From Effrenium voratum (taxonomy: Eukaryota; Sar; Dinophyceae; Suessiales; Symbiodiniaceae), in NCBI GenBank assembly GCA_963377175.1, contig CAUJNA010001505.1, positions 1-64,000 on the forward strand: a stretch of DNA of 64,000 nucleotides, given 5' to 3'. Position 1 is the first letter of the stretch. Each line of letters begins with the position of its first letter. A program made the translations under genes and the position numbers. The notes under the pieces were generated by a model, which was not told where the DNA came from, did not search any database, and saw only the letters and a list, made by a program, of their open reading frames with translations. Shown here piece after piece: positions 56,669 to 64,000 of the stretch.

Positions 56669-56764
56669 GTCGGCCCAGAAGCTCCGCGCAGAGATGGAGT
56701 ACTGGCGCACGGGCACCCAGCCGAACGGATGGTTCACTTGGGTCAATGGGAATATGCAGACGGG
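56669..56764 (+). CDS. Candidate exon, unrecognised
   Basis: After the acceptor GTTTTCAG the second phase reads SAQKLRAEMEYWRTGTQPNG and WFTWVNGNMQTG, with G/C-biased third positions; the competing frames are less even. A donor may follow ACGG. Family and gene are unknown; the nearest clear exon is 11 kb away. Confidence 0.35.
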
Positions 56765-56769
56765 GTTAG

Positions 56770-59430
56770 AATTTCATCCCGGTAGAAAAGCCGAAGCGCC
56801 AACAAAAAAGGTTGTTGAAAGGGCTTAGCCCAACCCTGGCCTTCCGCAAATGAGAATCTTTACATGGCTTGTAGGGGGGTGCGGCCCTTCAACGTACGAC
56901 TAAATTTTGCAACTCCCTGAACATGAACGCGCTTGCTGCCCCATGAGGAAGGTCTCTTTGACGAGGATGTACTCTCGTCGGGGTTGGTCGGGGTCCTTCA
57001 GTTGCCTCAGGTGATATGGCACTGACTTTGCAGCGGCCTCGCGCCCAGAAGTCACGAGAGATCGATAGAATTCGCAGCAGTCGACGCGTGGATTGTTCAT
57101 CAGGGTCATGTCTTTTTTGAGAGTACCCTCTTTGGGGTTGTTTGAAAGAGAATCCGAAGCAAGCCGGCAAATGACAGTGTTTCCCAGCCTTTTTGGGTCA
57201 CCCCTGCCCCAAGTGGTCCGTCACTTTCTAATGTACTTTGAAGCATCCCAAAACTGGGGAGCCTAATATAAGGATCCCACCATATAGCTGTTTTTTTCTC
57301 CGCACCAGTTGCAGCGAGCTCACCAAGATCAAGCTAAAGTGCAAGGTCGGGCTGGATTCCTTTTTGGTAGTTGGTGATTCAGCTGGTTCTATGTGTCAAT
57401 GCACACTGACAGGCAGGCTAAGCAACAACAATTCATGCCGCAGTATCAGGTCAGTTTCGAGTAGATCCCACGGAGTATGAATGATTTGGGTACTCGAAGC
57501 ATGCTCGCTTTTCTTTCTTGACCTGCGCATGGCCATGGCTCGCTAGGCTTTTGTTCATCTTCCAATCAGGGGTTAGATGGCTTCAAGCGAGCACGCCATG
57601 GATCCCTTCAAGAACCGGATGAGTTGATCAAACCACGGAACCTCAGATGTCTAAGCCACTGGCTTCGCGGGATCCGAACCACCGGCTCAGGGAGCTGCAC
57701 AAGTCCAAGAGCCCCAAGGCAGGGCCAGCTTGTCGGCTGCTCCACTGGGAAAACAGAGGGTCACTGTGTGTGTGTGTGTGCGCCTCAAAGAGCCTTTTGG
57801 ATGGATTATGGCTTGGCAACCCTGTTGCTGCAGGGATGAATGCGGGGCTGCGATTGGAACCACAAATCATTTGATAGCCTTACCAGATCCCTACTAAGCC
57901 AAAAGTCTGGACATGTGCATGATGCACTTACCTCGATGTGATCAATCTTTGGCCATCTCGTCTTGGCGTAGCACTCTCACTTTTTGAGTCGTGTTCTTTG
58001 CAGAGGCTCATCACCGTGTGTGCTGTGGTCTTTGGTGGGTTTCCGGTTGGCGACCAGACACATATCCGCGGCTTTCGCGCTGCTTCGCAAGACTAAGTCA
58101 CCCCGCCAGGTGGTTGGATTTAGTTTGCTTTCTCATGAGAACCATCCAAAAAGAGGTTCAATCCATTTGGAAACAGACCCAGATGGCTCTGCTTCTCGCA
58201 GGCAGGGGTTTCAGACACGGAGACCAGGAGTTCCAGGCGAGTTCGGGTGGGGAATTCCATTCCGCCCTTCAAATGCTCGCCCCTTTGGGTCTTTGCGTGT
58301 TCCCATTGTTACGCACCCCAAGACTTTCAAAATGCTCTGTCTTTGTGGGCATGTGGTGACTTGAAGCAAACAAGGGCAATTCACCAGTTTGGGCCCTTAT
58401 CTTATGCGCAGGCATCGGGCACAGAACCTGACCAGCAATTGCCCACAATCCAACAGGTCAAATGAAATGAGTTAGGACAGATAAGCCACTTTGCGCATTG
58501 TTGGCATGGATGAAGGACAGATTCGAACGACGCCATGATTGGCTTAGAATGACAAAAGGGAAGCCAGCAGCGAACTTCTTCTTTTTTTGACACATCCATT
58601 TGCCAATGAACAGCGGGGCCCGATCTTTCCATTGAGTTCTTCAATTCTACTTCCTTTTAAAGGGTCAGGTTGCGAGACTTTGACTGTCAACATAGAGCAA
58701 GAGTTCGTGTGACACCCCCAGACGCGTCCTCAGAAGGATCCTGAGGCACATGGAATCCCAAAATGGTTGGCCCAAATGGAATTGTTTGTACTAGGCTCGT
58801 TTTGGGAGAGCGCATTTTTGCAGGTCCTGATTGCCATTTTACTGGTCCTGTGCCCCTGTACTTCTTTTTCCCTGCTCGTTTCCTCAGCGATAAATGATTG
58901 TTGCCATTTTGCTGGATCCCTCTGTTGACTTTCAGAGTAATCCACCCCCAACCTGTGCTAACCCTGTGGTTTTGCCCTCAGGTCGGCCAGCAGTGACGGG
59001 GTGCTGTGAGCCAGGCATGCCTTGGGTTTGGCTTCTTTGGATTTGGCGGGCCATTCTGTTTCAAAACCGCGGGGCCCTTTTAAAACCCGGTATGTTGTTG
59101 CCCCAGTTTTGAGACCCCGCAAACTGGCAAGGAAACCTCTCCCTTTCGAGTAACGCTTTTCCACTTTGTCCCCGTTTCTTAAGCGCTCCATCTGCGGACA
59201 TCCACTGGTTGCAGCTAGTCCTTGGTCCTTTGGCAAGTTCACCTCTGCTGCCCTTCTCGAGAGTTCATTCCACTTAGGTCAACCCCAGACTCCCACCCAG
59301 GTCATATGGAACCCTTTTTAGAATTCCACCCAATGGCCCAAGACAAGAACAACCAGGGTGACAAGCTGAGTGGATTGATCACCCGCATGGCCCCTACCGA
59401 CTGCCCGGCTCAGTCTTCGCCTTACATGCC
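56770..59430. other. Non-coding stretch, no gene recognised
   Basis: Short open frames only, and one GT run (57767-57783). Patches at 57312-57350 and 58060-58110 end at AAG|GT and CAG|GT and might be small exons. Confidence 0.35.
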
Positions 59431-59432
59431 GA

Positions 59433-59488
59433 TGTTTGTTTGTGTGTGTGTGTGTGTGTGTTTGTTTGTTTGCTTGCTTGCTTGTTTG
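59433..59488. repeat. GT/GTTT/GCTT microsatellite
   Basis: (TG)n grading into TTTG and CTTG units, directly in front of dispersed-repeat copy B. Confidence 0.9.
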
Positions 59489-59497
59489 ATTTTAGGA

Positions 59498-59625
59498 TAT
59501 GCTTTTGGGAGTTGGTTTAAAGGGAAACCACAAGTAAAACCACCATTTCGGGGTTCACCACAATTTTTGCAGCTACCCATATTGTGCTTTGAACTTCTAC
59601 CAACACACACGTACACACACTTCTG
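59498..59625 (+). repeat. Dispersed repeat, copy B
   Basis: Core TTTGGGAGTTGGTTTAAAGG, then AAACCACAAGTAAAACCACC and a CACACA run near 59605-59620; inverted relative to copy A. Confidence 0.55.
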
Positions 59626-61370
59626 GGTTATTTTTGCCAATTGAGATGTGACACACCTCTTCAAAAGAGGGTTTTTGGCTGAGCGTTACACAAACTGTGC
59701 AGGGATTTATACCTTACACCCTGCGGTTGATCCTGCTGCTGTGTTTCGCCATGTACAACGCATTAGGATGCAGTAAAGGCGCGGCCTGTGCTCAGGCTGG
59801 ATGACCTCGAAAATTCGTTAGTTGCACCGCGATTGCATGAATTCATTATCTTTCAGGAAAGCTGCGGAATCCGACACGAGCTAGTCATTGAAACATGCCT
59901 TGTACACAGAAACAGCCTTGATACCTTGGGTGCCAAATGATAAAGTATTGCCACTGTGGCTGAGTACTCCGCGCCTTTCTGTCAAATTCGGAATTTGTTG
60001 TTTGGTTGTTGTTAGATGTTCCCCAAGCCCCGGCGGCATAGGTGGTCAGGCATCAGCTGCTTGGCAGCGTCAAAGAGACGCAGCGATGATTGGGCACGAG
60101 AAGTTTGGGGTGGCCAAAAAGCCAGGGCCCTATGCTGGAGTCGCGATCCACGCTGCCCGCACCAACGGTCACTGCCATGTTGCGCATCCAATCAACCCCT
60201 TCTTTTTGAGTATGTCGAAGTGCCTTGTTCGTTGACTTCAGCTGATTTCCAAATGGGATGTCCTTGCGATGTTTCAGGCATCCGTCTTGCTCGTCTTTCA
60301 ATTTGCTGCTTTGTGAGCGTGATTTGAGAATCTGCGATTGTCATGAGTTGAGGTAGCCCTCTTCAAATGCGTCGGTCATTTCATTGCACAGTGCAGTGGC
60401 CTGGGGCAGTTGTGTGGTTGGCATTTCGATAGGATGGCCACACTTTCGTTCGGTGGGTCAAGCTTGTTAGCACAGAGAGTTTGCTTGCAGGATGTGTTTA
60501 GCAGTCACCCGGGGATGCAAATCAGCAACGAGTAATTGGCGTTCCCCCCTAAGAGAGGAGGCCATAGGGGGGCACCTTGGGGCCAGTCGTCATGAGAGAT
60601 GGCTCCTTGGATTCCATGTAGGGCTGATTGGCTTGGGGACCCATGTGCAGTTTTCGGATTCAAACTCGAGCATTTTATTTGAGCTCATTTGGCTGCCTTT
60701 TTGTTTGACCTTTGGGTTGTTGTTTGATGTTTACCCACATAGCAATCAGTTTGAATCCATGACTCTTTTGTGCGCGTGCAACTGAACGATAGCTACGTTT
60801 TGAAGAGGATGCGACTTGAAAGCAACCTGCTGTTTTTGGCTCCGCGATCTGTGTGAACAAGTGTTCGAGGATGTTTGTAACTCATGCATGACAGGCTTTG
60901 CACCGGGCAGCCTAGGAACTGTCCTACAGCGTTCCCCGAGTTTTTGCTGGCAGCAACACCCACACCAGAAAAGCTGTCAGAAGTATAAATGAGCTCCCAG
61001 AGGTGTCTAGACACAAAAGCACATGCCATTTGTCGTTTCATACCCTTCATTGCAAGCCATACCGCGCACGGTTGCGCGCCATGGCCAGCTGCCCGGGTGA
61101 TCACACTGGGACTGGTGGAAACAGTGTTCCTTTTGGTGGGTTTCGCCCACCCAAACAGGGTGGCGTTGCCTCAAAATTGTTCACGGGGTAAGGAGATGGC
61201 TTTGCAGGACAGGAGCCCAAGCCGTTCGTTTCATGCTCAACAGAAGGGAAGGTCATGGACGATTTTCTGCAATCGGGAATTGAGACAGCTATGTCAAGAA
61301 TGCTTACCAAGGGAACCCTCTGACCCATGGCCCACATAAAAAGTTTTGACCAGGGCACATTGGTCAGCGA
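59626..61370. other. Non-coding stretch, no gene recognised
   Basis: A patch at 60055-60195 stays open in two frames (one reading HEKFGVAKKPGPYAGVAIHA) without a family match. Confidence 0.35.
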
Positions 61371-61375
61371 GCGGC

Positions 61376-61432
61376 CACCCCCCCCCCCCCAATGGTATCC
61401 CCCCCCACTTGCGGGAGGGGGGGGGGTGCTGC
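61376..61432. repeat. Poly-C / poly-G inverted repeat
   Basis: Two C runs followed by CTTGCGGGAGG and a G run; they can fold into a GC-only hairpin. Prone to sequencing length error. Confidence 0.85.
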
Positions 61433-61437
61433 TTGCT

Positions 61438-61691
61438 GACCGGGGTACGACTCTCGAAGCCTTGGCCCTAACCGGAACCCACCAGCGGAGGCCCACAGGG
61501 GGGGGAGAGGCCTTTTGCAAGATAACCATAACCTGCAAAACCAGCGGGCCTACAGGGGGTCGCCGACCGGGGTACGACTCTCGAAGCCTTGGCCCTAACC
61601 GGAACCCACCAGCGGGGGCCCACACGGAGGGGAGAGGCCTTTTGCAAGATGACCATAACCTGCAACCAGCGGGCCCACAGAAGGGGGAGGG
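61438..61691. repeat. 127-bp tandem duplication
   Basis: GACCGGGGTACGACTCTCGA begins at 61438 and again at 61565. The copies differ by scattered substitutions and small indels, so this is an old duplication and not an assembly stutter. Both copies contain GAGGCCTTTTGCAAGATRAC. Confidence 0.93.
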
Positions 61692-61768
61692 GGTGGGGCC
61701 CTATTTAAGGCTACCACGACCATGGCGGGGGGGGGGTGGAGGGGGTGGAGGGGGTGCCAGACCTCTAC

Positions 61769-61775
61769 CATATTA

Positions 61776-61808
<33 letters not shown>

Positions 61809-61809
61809 C
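61769..61809. repeat. TA microsatellite
   Basis: (TA)n interrupted by one TGTA. Confidence 0.95.
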
Positions 61810-62239
61810 GCTGATTGTACCCATCAGAAACGAGCAGACAAACCTCAGTGCACCCGGCCCGTTCCCATGAAGACCCGCCGACCAGGTCGTTCATGACCTC
61901 AGTGGAGCGGGTTTCAGCCTCAGCGACGCTCTGATCCATATGGGTCGCTGTTGTTTGGAGGCTACCCGTTTCAAGCGGATTCCAATAAACAGAAAGCTCG
62001 AGGAAAACTGCCATGTTTGGGGTCCCCCTTTTTTGACACACACCCACATTGTCCCACATTGCCTTGATTGATTGTTCTTTGGTGGGACCTCTTGCCGTTT
62101 GATCTGGACAATGATTGCTTTTCAACGGGCAAACAAGTCAACTGCGTTTGGGTCAAAGACATGTGCAGACCCACCCAATTGTTGATGTGACGAAGTAGTG
62201 GTTAGGGTGTGGGGTGTGCTTTGGCCTTTGCGGTGGGCC

Positions 62240-62355
62240 TGGCTGGCCGGGTGGGCCCATGGCGGGCTCGTGGTGAACCTGTGGGCCCGTCAGCCCGTGG
62301 GCCCGTGGGCCCGTGAACCCGTGGCGGGCCCATGAACCCTTGCGCCCGTGCGCCC
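62240..62355. repeat. GGGCCCGTG-type short tandem array
   Basis: Drifting 9-bp units GTGGGCCC and GTGCGCCC, with GGGCCC palindromes at each step. Confidence 0.85.
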
Positions 62356-62385
62356 GTTGGCTTGGTCGTGGTTGGAGACCACTCT

Positions 62386-62592
62386 CGCCAAAAGGGAATC
62401 CCCTTCAAACCAGCATGAAACCCAAAAAGAGCTTCTTTCAAAAGACCATTCCTCGGTTTTCTGGGTGTCATGCTAATCTGCAGCGGAGTAAACATCACGC
62501 TTTCCAGCTGAGTGCTCAGGACGTCCTTTTGTTTTGTGTTTTGGGGTGCATTGTTTGGCGAACCCTGCTTAAAGGGCAATCCAAATGAGCCT
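62386..62592. repeat. Inverted pair of dispersed-repeat cores (copies C and D)
   Basis: CCCCTTCAAACCAGCATGAA (minus-oriented core) at the left and CTGCTTAAAGGGCAATCC (plus-oriented) at the right, enclosing about 150 bp: the layout of a small MITE-like element related to copies A and B. Confidence 0.4.
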
Positions 62593-63327
62593 GTTGCAAT
62601 GTTGTTCAGATGTTTATACAAGGGGTTCTTGCTGACTTGCAACGATCGGATTGTAAAATCTACACGTGGTTGAATGAACCGAGTTCACCTTGATTGGGAT
62701 GTGTCAAAGCTGGTTGAGCCCCTGCAAATGGCTCGCTTCTCTTTTGGAGGTCTTTTCCGAAAGGGTCCCTCGCTTGTTTCAGGCCTTTGGGGCTGAAGGG
62801 ATACTCACTCGCTAAACTTCAGCAGTGGGCAGAACGAAAATTGACCATCTCGACAGCATTGTAGATGCCCCAACTGTGGATTCCGCCAATTCCACTCTTT
62901 TAGCGCTCGTTTGGCACCTTCCAAGAGGTCAATCCCAAGTGGAACCGGTGCCCAGCGCTCATGTATTTGTTGCGAGTTTGGACCGCGTCCGTTTCAGCCT
63001 TTCAGGCCTTGCGCGTGGTGCCCGGTCATTACTTGTGCCCTGGTCAGAACAGGGATTTTGCTTGGCATTCTAGAACTCTCAAACCAATACTCATAGATGT
63101 CATCCGTCTCGACTGGTGCGAACTGGGTGTTGTGCATCCACAGTGGTAAGGGGGCAATGACCATGACCATGATCCACACGCTTGGCTCAGGTAGATGCTG
63201 CTGATCTCACCGCAGAGTCCTTTGTTGGGAAGCTTGGAGCGTCAGGAACAAGTGGGCTGTGCGGATGCATTCATTCACGCGAAAGTTGTCTAAGAGAGCA
63301 ATCGCATATGCAGCAAGGGACAATTAA

Positions 63328-64000
63328 GAATATATATATATATATATATACACATGTACGCACGTACATACAGACAGACAGACAGAGAGGCAGGCCGGCA
63401 GGCAGACAGACGGACGGACAGACAGACAGACATGCAGACACATGCAAACATGCATACATACATGCATACATACATGCATGCATGCATACATACACACATA
63501 CACACATAAACACATACATGCATGCATACATACATACATGCTTACATACGTATACATACACAGGCAGACATACGGAAGGACGGACAGACGGACAGACAGA
63601 CACACACACACACATACATACGTACATACATACATACATATATATATATATATGCATGCATCATGCATGCCTACCTACATGCATACATGCACACATGCAT
63701 ACATCCATGCATCCATGCATACATACGTACATACATGCATGCATACATACATATATGCGTAGACAATTACATGCATACATACATACATACATGCATACAT
63801 GCATACATGCATACATACATACATACGTGCATACATACATACATACGTACATACATATATTGTACATACATGCATACCTACATATATACATATATATATA
63901 TATATGCATGCATCATGCATGCCTACCTACATGCATGCATACATGCATGCGTGTATACATGCATACATGCATGCAAACATGCATACAGACATACATGCAT
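63328..64000. repeat. CATA/CATG-rich microsatellite array with 252-bp higher order
   Basis: TA, CAGA, CATA, CATG and CACA tracts run to the window end. The block TATGCATGCATCATGCATGC, followed by CTACCTACAT, occurs at 63651 and again at 63903. Long Cys/Met/Tyr-rich open frames here are repeat translations. Confidence 0.95.

Larger units (their letters stand above)
61810..63320. other. Non-coding stretch with G/C-rich and inverted repeats
   Basis: No gene recognised. It includes the GGGCCCGTG array and the inverted repeat pair annotated separately. Confidence 0.4.

Noticed and set aside
57640..57720. tRNA-like T arm (GGTTCGGATCC on the minus strand)
   Set aside because: No acceptor stem, anticodon arm or A box could be folded around it; a similar single-arm match near 31755 fails likewise.
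63271..63920. Cys/Met/Val/Tyr-rich open frames
   Set aside because: Translations of the CATA/CATG array.

Overview
The window joins two unrelated kinds of DNA. Positions 1 to about 21,645 are AT-rich, gene-dense, intron-free bacterial DNA of a Bacteroidota member, probably Cytophagales/Flavobacteriales-like. This rests on TAnnTTTG-type promoters, an ars operon with a DUF6428 gene, a TilS-PabB-queuosine transporter cluster, a DsbD with a doubled N-terminal domain and an ASPIC/UnbV lipoprotein. From about 21,650 to 64,000 the base composition becomes balanced, long coding frames vanish, microsatellites are frequent, and coding sequence appears only as short exons with GC, GA or GT donors. An RCC1-like gene with 41-residue repeats of the AFAAILADGSVVTWG type, together with GC/GA donors, points strongly to a dinoflagellate, most like Symbiodiniaceae. 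The join cuts a bacterial TPR gene in mid-frame. I read it as an assembly chimera between an alga and an associated bacterium; true integration is the less likely alternative.

Bacterial part, left to right: the 3' part of hemH (haem synthesis); a secreted zinc metallopeptidase without an obvious start codon; an arsenic operon on the minus strand (arsR, DUF6428, arsenate reductase, ACR3 efflux pump) behind a 24-bp palindromic operator; a large VCBS/ASPIC-UnbV lipoprotein gene broken by an exact 74-bp tandem duplication; a LpxL-type acyltransferase preceded by a GreA-like small protein; then, divergently, pabB, tilS and a queuosine-precursor transporter in one tight cluster; dsbD; two glycosyltransferases; ftsE on the opposite strand; a repeat-filled spacer; and the truncated TPR gene.

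Eukaryotic part: about 29.6 to 39.0 kb holds a divergent kinesin motor domain on the plus strand, spread over about a dozen tiny exons in the correct order (VAVRIRP, FGP, AYGQ / TGSGKT split by a GC-donor intron, switch I ARSHA, switch II DLAGSE, and the last strand). 43.1 to 45.3 kb holds a ubiquitin-like plus RCC1-repeat gene whose introns can be placed to the base; one uses a GA donor and is bounded by 7-bp direct repeats, as in introner-like insertions. The rest is mostly non-coding DNA with a composite minisatellite element (48.7 to 49.6 kb), G-rich, GA-rich and CATA-rich arrays, a 127-bp tandem duplication and a dispersed repeat family. No rRNA, tRNA, CRISPR array or insertion sequence could be supported.
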